Source: Synergistaceae bacterium
Lineage (GTDB): Bacteria; Synergistota; Synergistia; Synergistales; Aminobacteriaceae
Direction of reading: 5' to 3'
DNA length: 47,627 nucleotides
Assembly (NCBI GenBank): GCA_017445405.1
Contig: JAFSUD010000054.1
Coordinates: 1-47,627, forward strand
Part shown: piece after piece, positions 39,584-46,676 of the stretch
How the letters are laid out: every line of letters begins with the position of its first letter
Position numbering within the stretch: position 1 is the first letter of the stretch
Notes under the pieces: generated by a model
Told to the model about the DNA's origin: nothing
The model's database searches: none
Seen by the model: the letters and a program-made list of their open reading frames with translations, nothing else
Made by a program: the position numbers and the translations under genes

Positions 39584-40309
39584 ATGAGATGTTATTTGAG
39601 TGAAGAGAAAATTGCGCTGTTCGACTTCTGCGACACAATGATTAACTTTCAGTCCGCAGATAATTATGTGCGTTACGTCAAAGCTCATGTTCACAGCACT
39701 GCAAGAATGCGTATGCTTGAAGGCCTGAGAAAGTTTCTCGTGAAGGTCAGGCTCATGCGTATTCTTCAGGTCTTCAGCCGCGAGGGTTACGTAAACAAGA
39801 GAATGCTATTGCGTCAGCTTGAGGGCTTGAGCGAACAGGAAATGACTAATCTTGCTGAGAGCTTTTACCGTGAACTTGTGAGGCCTAATTACGTCCCTGA
39901 AGTTATTGCTGAAGTTATGAGGCTCAGGCAGGAAGGCTACAGGCTGTTCATCGTGAGCGGAGGCTATGATGTTTACTTAAGGTATGTTGCTGAAGAGTTC
40001 GGCTTTGAGGACTGCATAGCTACGAGGCTGGATTTTCAGGACGGAAGGTTTACCGGCAGGTACAGAGGAGATGACTGCATGAAGGAAAATAAGGTTAAGC
40101 TGCTGAGGGAGTATTTCGGCAGGGAGAGTCTCAGGGATTGCGACTCTGTTGCGTACTCTGATTCTAAGAGTGATATTCCGCTGCTTAAGTTTTGCAGAAA
40201 AGGCGTAGCAGTTACTCGTAAAAATTGCCCCCCCCCCCCAGTACGTATATTATGCAATCGTGATTGGATTAGTGCTAACGGCTTCGAGGTGCTGTCATGG
40301 GAAAACTAA
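39584..40309 (+). CDS. HAD-superfamily (IB-type) phosphatase with C12 tract near its 3' end
   Basis: A 241-residue HAD hydrolase: motif I region ALFDFCDTMINFQSADNYVRYV (FDFC-T variant seen in surface-polysaccharide HAD-IB proteins), motif II FIVSGG, motif III/IV VAYSDSKSDIPLLKFC. ATG 39584 directly abuts AGGAG, so TTG 39596 in the same frame (12 nt after AGGAG) may be the true start. A run of 12 C at 40228-40239 encodes Pro-Pro-Pro-Pro shortly before the end. The gene overlaps the next ATG by 13 nt. It probably dephosphorylates an intermediate of a surface glycan modification (inference). Confidence 0.82.
   Translation: MRCYLSEEKIALFDFCDTMINFQSADNYVRYVKAHVHSTARMRMLEGLRKFLVKVRLMRILQVFSREGYVNKRMLLRQLEGLSEQEMTNLAESFYRELVRPNYVPEVIAEVMRLRQEGYRLFIVSGGYDVYLRYVAEEFGFEDCIATRLDFQDGRFTGRYRGDDCMKENKVKLLREYFGRESLRDCDSVAYSDSKSDIPLLKFCRKGVAVTRKNCPPPPVRILCNRDWISANGFEVLSWEN
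40228..40239 (+). repeat. Homopolymer tract C12
   Basis: Twelve consecutive C inside the HAD gene, 57 nt before the ATG of the overlapping TupA-like gene. It is the longest homopolymer I see in the window. Confidence 0.95.
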
Positions 40310-41235
40310 CTCGCAGCATCAAGAACGTCATCAAGGCAACTCCGTTACTATATTCTTCTGTAAGGAGACTCCAGAAATTCGCATACAGGCTTTGCGGAGA
40401 CAGACTAACAACGCAGTATAGATATTTCCGCAGATTTCACCGCAAGCTCGACCTAGACAACCCTCAGACTCTCAACGAAAAGATCCAGTGGCTCAAGCTC
40501 TACGACCGCCGGGACATCCACACGACTCTCGCTGACAAATACGCTGTCCGTGAATGGCTCGCAAATCACTTCGGCGAACAATACCTCGTCCCGCTGCTCT
40601 GGTCGTCCGCAGACTGGAGGGACATCAAGCCCGATAACATCCCCGATACTCCATGCGTCATCAAGAGCAACCACGCGTCCGGGCAATGGTATATCTGCAG
40701 GGACAAGTCCGCCGTGAACTGGAAACACCTCCGGAGTCTCTGCCGTGTATGGCTGAACACGAATTATTACTATGCTTCTCAGGAATGGCAGTACAAGAAT
40801 ATTCCGCCCAGAATCATTGCCGAAAAACTGCTCCTGACTCACGAAGGCAGACTACCCAATGACTACAAGCTGCATTTCTTCAACGGCAGATTAGGCTTCG
40901 TCTACTGCTCGCTCGACCGTGAAGGCGGAAACTTCAGGAATATGTATGATCCTGACTGGCAGCCGCTGTACTTCACGTGGGGAGGACATGACGAGAAACG
41001 AGGCCCTGAAATCTCCCCTCCTGAGTCGTTCCCCGAGATGCTGAGAATAGGCCGGGAGATAGCAAAGCTCTTCAGGTATGTGCGTGTAGATTTCTACGAC
41101 GTTGACGGAAAGCTCTATTACGGAGAGATAACGCTTCATCACGGCGGAGGGTTCAACAGGTTCAAGCCAGAGTCATATGACCGTTATTTCGGAGATATGC
41201 TCGACCTCAGCGCGCCAGTTCAGGAGGATTTATGA
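40297..41235 (+). CDS. TupA-like ATP-grasp protein (glycan modification)
   Basis: A 312-residue protein of the TupA-like ATP-grasp family, found in polysaccharide and teichuronopeptide loci and often annotated as glycosyltransferase. Typical blocks: LNEKIQWLKLYDRRDIHTTLADKYAVREW, YLVPLLW, PCVIKSNHASGQWYICRDKS, RIIAEKLL, LPNDYKLHFFNGRLGFVYC, VRVDFYDVDGKLYYGEITLHHGGGFNRFKPE (metal/ATP-binding Asp and Glu). The family probably ligates an amino acid or similar group to a glycan. Its start lies inside the HAD gene, so translation should depend on the C12 tract frame upstream. It ends with ATGA overlap into the aminotransferase. Confidence 0.85.
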   Translation: MGKLTRSIKNVIKATPLLYSSVRRLQKFAYRLCGDRLTTQYRYFRRFHRKLDLDNPQTLNEKIQWLKLYDRRDIHTTLADKYAVREWLANHFGEQYLVPLLWSSADWRDIKPDNIPDTPCVIKSNHASGQWYICRDKSAVNWKHLRSLCRVWLNTNYYYASQEWQYKNIPPRIIAEKLLLTHEGRLPNDYKLHFFNGRLGFVYCSLDREGGNFRNMYDPDWQPLYFTWGGHDEKRGPEISPPESFPEMLRIGREIAKLFRYVRVDFYDVDGKLYYGEITLHHGGGFNRFKPESYDRYFGDMLDLSAPVQEDL

Positions 41236-42338
41236 TGAGATACATCAATGCATACCTGCGGACGATAAAGCCCTACAGCCCTGCCTCCCACAAAATCTGG
41301 AGAGTTAGTCCCCAAGAGAGAGACGGCATCCTCAAGCTAGACTGGAACGAATCAACTATGCCTCCTTCTCCGCTGGTGAATGATGCACTGGCTTCACTGC
41401 TCGAGCGTCCGGACTTCTTCAGGCTCTACCCGTCAACCTACAACGCCGGACTGGTGAAGGCACTTGCAGATTATACGGGACTCGGGGCGGAGAACATACA
41501 GTACTTCGCGAGTTCCGATTCACTTCATGAGTACATTGCGAGGACGTATATTTCTCCCGGAGATCCCGTGCTGATTCTCTGGCCGTCATATGACAACTTC
41601 AGGCTCACTGCAGAGGCTGGAGGCGCGGTGATTCACTATTCGGAGCTTGGCCGGGACTTTGCGTTTGATGAGGAAAAATTCACTCATGACATCATGAAGT
41701 ATCAGCCTTCTTTGGTGTATATCTGCAACCCCAATAACCCGACCGGGACATTCATAGAGCCTGAGACTCTGGAGAGAGTGATTGAGGCAGATCATGATGC
41801 AATGTTTCTTGTTGATGAGGCGTATATCGAGTTTGCAGGAGAGAGCGCAAATTCTCTTGTCCTGAAGCATGATAACCTGCTCATTACTCACACTATGTCT
41901 AAGGCTTTCGGGCTGGCTAATTTCAGGTTCGGCTATCTTGTGTCATGCGGGCAGAATATCTCTGACATCTCGAGCATCAGGAACTCTAAGAATGTTACGA
42001 CGTTTGCTCAGTCTGCAGTGATTGCGGCACTTTCTGATGTGAAGTACATGAATGATTATGTTGAAGAAGTCTGTGCAGCGAGGGAGATGTTCACGGAGAA
42101 AGTGAACACGGACTTTTCCGGAGGGCTTTATGCGTACCCGAGCAGAGGAAATTTTGTGCTGTTGAGATGCCTGTACGGGAGCATGAAGCAGAAGATTATT
42201 GCAGGCCTAGAGGAACGCAATATCTTTGTACGCAATGTGTCTCAGAGCGAGGCTTTGCGGTGCTGTTTCAGAATCACTATAGGCACTCGTAAACAAATGA
42301 GCAGAGTACTTCAGGCCTTGAGAGAAATTCTCAGGTGA
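41232..42338 (+). CDS. PLP-dependent aminotransferase, histidinol-phosphate aminotransferase-like
   Basis: A 368-residue fold-type I aminotransferase of class I/II. KLDWNESTMPPSP at the start, YICNPNNPTGTF (the N-P-x-x-P-T-G motif), FLVDEAYIEFAG (PLP Asp), THTMSKAFGLANFRFGY (catalytic Lys about residue 225), and ITIGTRKQMSRVLQAL at the end. It is similar to HisC. Since it lies in an operon with a HAD phosphatase and a TupA-like ligase, it more likely serves surface glycan modification, or supply of an amino-phosphate, than histidine synthesis (inference). The ATGATG start overlaps the preceding stop. The last ~115 nt are repeated immediately downstream. Confidence 0.85.
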   Translation: MMRYINAYLRTIKPYSPASHKIWRVSPQERDGILKLDWNESTMPPSPLVNDALASLLERPDFFRLYPSTYNAGLVKALADYTGLGAENIQYFASSDSLHEYIARTYISPGDPVLILWPSYDNFRLTAEAGGAVIHYSELGRDFAFDEEKFTHDIMKYQPSLVYICNPNNPTGTFIEPETLERVIEADHDAMFLVDEAYIEFAGESANSLVLKHDNLLITHTMSKAFGLANFRFGYLVSCGQNISDISSIRNSKNVTTFAQSAVIAALSDVKYMNDYVEEVCAAREMFTEKVNTDFSGGLYAYPSRGNFVLLRCLYGSMKQKIIAGLEERNIFVRNVSQSEALRCCFRITIGTRKQMSRVLQALREILR

Positions 42339-42466
42339 TACACACAATGTGCGCAATGTGTCTCAGAGCGAGGCTTTGCGGTGCTGTTTCAGAATCACTA
42401 TCGGCACTCGCAAGCAGATGAACAGAGTACTTCAGGCCTTGAGAGAAATTCTCATATGATACACAC
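42225..42466 (+). repeat. Tandem copy of the aminotransferase 3' end (unit ~121 bp)
   Basis: 42225-42345 is repeated at 42346-42466: both contain GTGTCTCAGAGCGAGGC, then CGGTGCTGTTTCAGAATCAC and CTTCAGGCCTTGAGAGAAAT, then TGATACACAC. The second copy has only a few substitutions (for example Ser to Asn in K-Q-M-S/N-R) and keeps the frame to its own stop at ~42457. Confidence 0.9.
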
Positions 42467-42467
42467 G

Positions 42468-42500
42468 ATCCCTCCCCTAAACTTTCAGGAGAGGGATTAT
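42468..42500 (+). terminator. Hairpin after the aminotransferase operon
   Basis: Stem ATCCCTCCCCT / AGGAGAGGGAT (42468-42478 with 42487-42497, one mismatch), then TATTTA. The T-run is weak. Confidence 0.5.
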
Positions 42501-42525
42501 TTACGGACTTGCTTATCACTAGCTG

Positions 42526-42531
42526 TATAAT
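42526..42531 (+). promoter_or_regulatory. Candidate -10 for the 42574 gene
   Basis: TATAAT 43 nt before the TTG start. No good -35 at 16-18 nt. Confidence 0.4.
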
Positions 42532-42573
42532 TAGCCGCTGTAGTATCAATCATCAGGAGGCTGATTTAACAAG

Positions 42574-43203
42574 TTGACACGCAGAAAAATTCTAGACTAC
42601 TTCATGATAGATAATGCTCCCGGCGGAAATCAGGATGACCTCATAGAGTGGGACATGAACAGAGGAGGCTGCGGAGCTGTAACGGCATGTGATGTGTGTA
42701 TGTTCTTGGCAGGAAAGCATGAACGCTTCAGGAATCTTTACCCTAACAACCCGCACAATATTTCCCGCAATGACTTCATAAATTTTGCGTCCATGATGAA
42801 GCCGTATTTATCACCCCGCTATCACGGAATAGACTTTCTGGAGACGTATATTTGCGGCTTCTATGATTACCTTCACAGCATTAATAATCATTCTCTGACA
42901 CTTGAGGGCTTGGCCGGAACTGTGAGCTATGACATTTTCGCAGAGGCAATTATTGACCAGATAGACCGGAATTTTCCTGTGCCTTACTTAATGCTCATGC
43001 ATAAGGATCCGGAACTCGACGACTTCACGTGGCATTGGTTCAACCTAGCGGGCTATGAGGAGACAGCATCAGGCCTTCAGGTCATGACGGTAACCTACGG
43101 AGAATACTTGTGGTTCAGTTTACGCAACATGTGGGACACAGGCCACCGTCGCAGAGGCGGGATAATCCGTATTTATGAACACGCACAGTGTCCCGGCATC
43201 TGA
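42574..43203 (+). CDS. Putative C39-like cysteine peptidase-fold protein with altered C-terminus
   Basis: The 209-residue frame starts at TTG 42574 (AGGAGG 13 nt upstream). RGGCGAVTACDVCMFLAG resembles the catalytic Cys region of papain/C39-like peptidases, and FTWHWFNLAGYEET followed by VMTVTYGEYLWFSL resembles their His-x-x-N/D region. This is an inference from pattern, not a firm family call. The natural C-terminus is probably IRIYEH plus stop, as in the downstream copy. Here the frame runs 9 residues further into the duplication junction. No signal peptide. Confidence 0.6.
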   Translation: MTRRKILDYFMIDNAPGGNQDDLIEWDMNRGGCGAVTACDVCMFLAGKHERFRNLYPNNPHNISRNDFINFASMMKPYLSPRYHGIDFLETYICGFYDYLHSINNHSLTLEGLAGTVSYDIFAEAIIDQIDRNFPVPYLMLMHKDPELDDFTWHWFNLAGYEETASGLQVMTVTYGEYLWFSLRNMWDTGHRRRGGIIRIYEHAQCPGI

Positions 43204-43390
43204 CGGTCGCGCAGCACGCCGAAGGCTCTTCACGTGGCATTGGTTCAACTTGGAGGACTATGAGGAGACAGCATCAGGCCTTCAGGTCATGACGGTAACC
43301 TACGGAAAATACTTGTGGTTCAGTCTGCGTAACATACGGGACACATGGCACAGACGCAAGGGCGGGGTAATCAGAATCTATGAGCATTAA
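43010..43390 (+). repeat. Tandem copy of the 3' end of the C39-like gene, second copy carrying a micro-insertion
   Basis: The segment ending at about 43182 is repeated ~207 nt downstream (43190-43390), from CCGGAACTCGACG/CCGGCATCTGACG through TTCACGTGGCATTGGTTCAA to the tail IRIYEH, with roughly 10-15 percent substitutions. The second copy keeps an open frame to TAA 43388-43390. Only the second copy has the 21-nt micro-insertion. Confidence 0.9.
43206..43226 (+). repeat. Micro-insertion f (21 nt) at a duplication junction
   Basis: GTCGCGCAGCACGCC followed by GAAGGC. Compared with copy 1 (CTCGACG-ACTTCACGTGG), copy 2 reads TCTGACG-[insert]-TCTTCACGTGG. The window itself thus shows that it is an insertion between G and A of a GAC codon. 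Confidence 0.88.
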
Positions 43391-43468
43391 CTTATCTGCT
43401 GAGAATCTTAAAGTACTTGTGATATTATTTGACGTGATCACAATAAAAAAGGGGTAATTAGTCGCAAC

Positions 43469-45916
43469 ATGAATGAGAATAACTCACGCTTTCAACGGGA
43501 CAACACGACCCGAAATTTCCGCATAGACCCAGAAGAATTATTGTACGGGAGTCAGGCCCGGCCAAGACCTCAGCAAGTCCGCAAGCCTCAGCCTAACCCA
43601 CAGCCTCCCCAGCAGAGACCGAAGCAGCCTTTACAGAGGAAGCCTAAGCCCCGCAAGAAAAAGGGTGTCTCTATCGTCAAGCTGATTCTCATGTCGCTAC
43701 TGCTGGTCGTCCTCCTCGCTACCGGTGCTCTCAGTGCCGGTGTCGCTTGGTACGTCGTCAAGATCTCCGAAGACCTCCCGAGTATGCTCGAACTCGCCAA
43801 CCCAAAGAGCAGCCTCCCGTCAATCATGTACGACCGCAACGGAGAAGTCATCGCCCGACTCTTCATCGAGAACAGGACTCCTCTCGAACTGAGCCAGATC
43901 TCCCCGAACCTCGTGAGGGCAGTCCTCGCTGCAGAGGACTCGGCATTCTACCAGCACGGAGGAATCAGGATCGGCTCCATCATGCGCGCACTCTACACCG
44001 ACCTAGTCGAGGGCGGAAAAGTTCAGGGAGCAAGCACAATCACCCAGCAGCTCGCACGCAACTTGTTCCTCTCGCACGAAAAGAGCGTTACCCGCAAGGC
44101 AAAGGAGATAATTATTGCTATGCGCCTCGAAAAACTCTTCCCGAAAGATAAGATACTCGAACTCTACCTGAACACGATTAACTTCGGGCACGGAGCATGG
44201 GGAGCAGAGACAGCAGCACACACATACTTTGACAAGTCAGCAAGGGACTTAGATCTCGCGGAGTCAGCAATCCTAGCAGGACTCATAGCCAACCCCGGAC
44301 GCTATAACCCCTTGTCGAGCATGAGCAACGCCAAATCACGCCAGAATTACGTGCTCTCAAGAATGGAGACTCTCGGCTGGATAACGTCCGACCAGCGGCA
44401 GACAGCCTACGACGAGGAGCTTACCCTCAACACCAAGCCCGGCAACAGAATCGAGGAGTTCAACCGTGCACCCTACTTTGTATCGCACCTGCTGTTCAAT
44501 GACCTTCTGCCCAAATACGGCAAAGATGAAGTCTACAGCGGAGGCCTTCAGATTTACACGACTCTTGATGTCAAGCTGCAGGACAAAGGACGCGAAGCCA
44601 TTCAGGGACTCAACAAAAACGTGATGGGCGCGCTCGTGTGCATCGAGTCAGAGACAGGAGAAGTATTAGCCCTCGTAGGAGGAAAGGACTTCAAGGAGAG
44701 CAAGTTCAACCGTGCGACTCAGGCAGTCAGACAGCCCGGCTCGAGCTTCAAGCCTATAGTTTACGCTGCAGCAATCGAGGAGGACGTAATGCCGAGCGAT
44801 CATTTCCTTGACGCGCCGATAACGTTCAAGAAGAAGGGAGCGGGCAATAAAGGCTGGTCTCCCCACAACTCCAGCAACGGCTACGCAGGAGAAGTTACAC
44901 TGCAGAGGGCGTTAGTCCAGTCCTACAACACCGTAGCTGTCAGGGTAGCAGCCTACATCGGCACTGACTCAATAGTTCAGATGGCCCGCAACATGGGAAT
45001 TGAGACAAAATATCTGCCCAACGATTTATCTATCGCGCTCGGGTCAGCAAGCCTTACTCCGCTTGAGATGGCCGTAGCGTTCAACTGCTTCAACAACGGA
45101 GGCAAACGCATAGTTCCCCAGATGATCCGCGAAATCAGAGACAGGGACGGCAACGTGATAGAGCAGAGGAGCACGGCCTCATCACAGGCACTCCGTCCCG
45201 AGACAGCTTACGCAATACGCTCAATGCTTCAGGACGCAGTGAGATCCGGAACAGGCAAGCCCGCAGCAATCAAGAACGTAAACGTCTTCGGCAAGACCGG
45301 GACATCAAACGACTTCATCGACGCATGGTTTTGCGGAGGAGTACCCGGACTCACTACGGCAGTGTACGTCGGGCGCGATGACCATAAGTCAATGGGCAAA
45401 CGTGCTTTCGGAGGAACTGTCGCTGCTCCGGTGTGGCGAAAGTTCATGAGCTTTGCTGTTCAGGAGATGAAGACTCCCGCAAACTTCCCTAACCCTCCTT
45501 CGTGGGTAGAAGTCGACAAAATATCTATCTGCAGAGCGACCGGCTACCGTGCACGCGGAGGCTGCCAGAGTGTCCCGCTGTACTTCCCGAAGGGCAAATC
45601 ACCTACTGCATCATGTCCCATGCACGGCGGAAGTTCACGGGCTGCAGACAATGACCCCAGAGGCCCGAGGCTCTTCCTGCTGGATCAGGACGACACATAT
45701 TTTGCGAGCATGAGGCAGAGAGAGCGTGAGGCAGCAGCGGCCAAGAACAAGCAGAAGGAAGAAGTTGCGTCTACACCTCCTCAGCAGGTTACGGCGCAGG
45801 CACCTCAGGCATCAATTCCTCGTCCTAACCCTACTGCTCCTAAGAGACAAGAGCCGAAGATAAGCGAAGAGGAACAGCGGTACAAGCAGCTCCTCAAGAA
45901 ATACGGCATAGAGTAA
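43469..45916 (+). CDS. Penicillin-binding protein 1A (bifunctional transglycosylase/transpeptidase)
   Basis: An 815-residue class A PBP that polymerises and cross-links peptidoglycan. A Pro/Gln/Lys-rich cytosolic tail (~25-66) is followed by one transmembrane helix (~68-92), then the GT51 domain (AAEDSAFYQHGGI with catalytic Glu, GASTITQQLARNLFLS, RKAKEIIIAMRLEK) and the transpeptidase domain with SSFKP (S-x-x-K, ~425), SYNTV (S-x-N) and KTGTS (~608). A Cys-pair-containing segment near 690 and a Pro/Gln-rich tail follow. The start is ATG 43469; AAAGGGG lies rather far upstream. Ended by a strong terminator. Confidence 0.93.
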   Translation: MNENNSRFQRDNTTRNFRIDPEELLYGSQARPRPQQVRKPQPNPQPPQQRPKQPLQRKPKPRKKKGVSIVKLILMSLLLVVLLATGALSAGVAWYVVKISEDLPSMLELANPKSSLPSIMYDRNGEVIARLFIENRTPLELSQISPNLVRAVLAAEDSAFYQHGGIRIGSIMRALYTDLVEGGKVQGASTITQQLARNLFLSHEKSVTRKAKEIIIAMRLEKLFPKDKILELYLNTINFGHGAWGAETAAHTYFDKSARDLDLAESAILAGLIANPGRYNPLSSMSNAKSRQNYVLSRMETLGWITSDQRQTAYDEELTLNTKPGNRIEEFNRAPYFVSHLLFNDLLPKYGKDEVYSGGLQIYTTLDVKLQDKGREAIQGLNKNVMGALVCIESETGEVLALVGGKDFKESKFNRATQAVRQPGSSFKPIVYAAAIEEDVMPSDHFLDAPITFKKKGAGNKGWSPHNSSNGYAGEVTLQRALVQSYNTVAVRVAAYIGTDSIVQMARNMGIETKYLPNDLSIALGSASLTPLEMAVAFNCFNNGGKRIVPQMIREIRDRDGNVIEQRSTASSQALRPETAYAIRSMLQDAVRSGTGKPAAIKNVNVFGKTGTSNDFIDAWFCGGVPGLTTAVYVGRDDHKSMGKRAFGGTVAAPVWRKFMSFAVQEMKTPANFPNPPSWVEVDKISICRATGYRARGGCQSVPLYFPKGKSPTASCPMHGGSSRAADNDPRGPRLFLLDQDDTYFASMRQREREAAAAKNKQKEEVASTPPQQVTAQAPQASIPRPNPTAPKRQEPKISEEEQRYKQLLKKYGIE

Positions 45917-45921
45917 GGAAA

Positions 45922-45956
45922 TTCCCTCCTGAGAGAATCAGGGGGGATAATTTTTT
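45922..45956 (+). terminator. Rho-independent terminator after PBP1A
   Basis: Stem TCCCTCCTGA / TCAGGGGGGA (45923-45932 with 45938-45947), then TTTTTT. The same stem sequence recurs after the next gene. Confidence 0.85.
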
Positions 45957-45977
45957 GCGCGTGTGGAAAATTAACAC

Positions 45978-46009
45978 TTGACAATATATATATATATATT
46001 ATATATACT
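45978..46009 (+). promoter_or_regulatory. Promoter with TA dinucleotide run in the spacer
   Basis: Perfect TTGACA at 45978-45983, then a continuous (TA)n tract with one TT break, through TATATA (46002-46007, spacer 18) or TATACT (46004-46009, spacer 20). The -10 box is therefore set by the number of TA repeats. It serves the ACT-domain protein gene. Confidence 0.7.
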
Positions 46010-46049
46010 GAACAAGTTTTTCATCCTAACAAACAAAGGAGTTACTATC

Positions 46050-46538
46050 ATGAAGACAAAACGTTTAGCGGTTCTATGGCTCTCGCTGGTGCTGGTCGTC
46101 CTCGCGTGCGCGTCGGCGTATGCTCTCAACGGCGAAAAGGTTATGAGGCTGAAGCAGGTTGTTGTTCCCAGTCCTGACGAGCCGGGCAGCGTTCAGAAGA
46201 TGACGCAGGTAATAGCTGACCACAAAATCGACCTTAACGGCGTAACAATCAGGAACGACAGCGAAGCCCTGTTCATGGCGGACGATGCTGCGGGGCTTTC
46301 GGCGGTTCTAGCAGAGGCAGGATACAGCACAAAGATAGAAGATGTTCTTGCGATTGAGATTCCTGATGTTCCCGGCGGATTGAACTCAGTGCTTAAGGTC
46401 TTCGCAGATGCCAGCGTGAATATCGATCACCTGTACATGTTCGAGCTGAACAGCAATGAAGTCTACTACATCTTCAACATCACAGACCTTGAGAAAGCTG
46501 TAGCAGTGCTGAAGGAAGCCGGAGCAGAGATAAAGTAG
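46050..46538 (+). CDS. Exported protein with two ACT domains
   Basis: A 162-residue protein with a signal peptide (residues ~1-26, ending ASAYA) followed by two tandem ACT-like domains: first MRLKQVVVPSPDEPGSVQKMTQVIADHKIDLNGVTI (~32-90), second VLAIEIPDVPGGLNSVLKVFADASVNIDHLYMFEL (~95-160). ACT domains normally bind amino acids in cytosolic enzymes and regulators; the paired form is similar to cytosolic ACT-only proteins. ATG 46050 has AAAGGAG 8 nt upstream; an in-frame ATG at 45978-46000 would lie inside the promoter. It is flanked by two nearly identical terminators. Role unknown; periplasmic amino acid sensing or binding is a guess. Confidence 0.8.
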   Translation: MKTKRLAVLWLSLVLVVLACASAYALNGEKVMRLKQVVVPSPDEPGSVQKMTQVIADHKIDLNGVTIRNDSEALFMADDAAGLSAVLAEAGYSTKIEDVLAIEIPDVPGGLNSVLKVFADASVNIDHLYMFELNSNEVYYIFNITDLEKAVAVLKEAGAEIK

Positions 46539-46560
46539 CCGCAGAATTAATTTGACGAAC

Positions 46561-46596
46561 GTCCCTCCTGAGTCAAATCAGGGGGGATATTTTTTG
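46561..46596 (+). terminator. Rho-independent terminator after ACT protein
   Basis: Stem TCCCTCCTGA / TCAGGGGGGA (46562-46571 with 46578-46587), then TTTTTT. Same stem as at 45923. Confidence 0.85.
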
Positions 46597-46606
46597 CAGG
46601 TTAGTA

Positions 46607-46612
46607 TATAAT
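46607..46612 (+). promoter_or_regulatory. Candidate -10 for glpX
   Basis: TATAAT 65 nt before ATG 46677. No clear -35. Confidence 0.4.
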
Positions 46613-46676
46613 CTCACACAATACCCATTCACAAATCACAAGACAACACAAATTCTTTGAAGGAGGTAAATTATCT

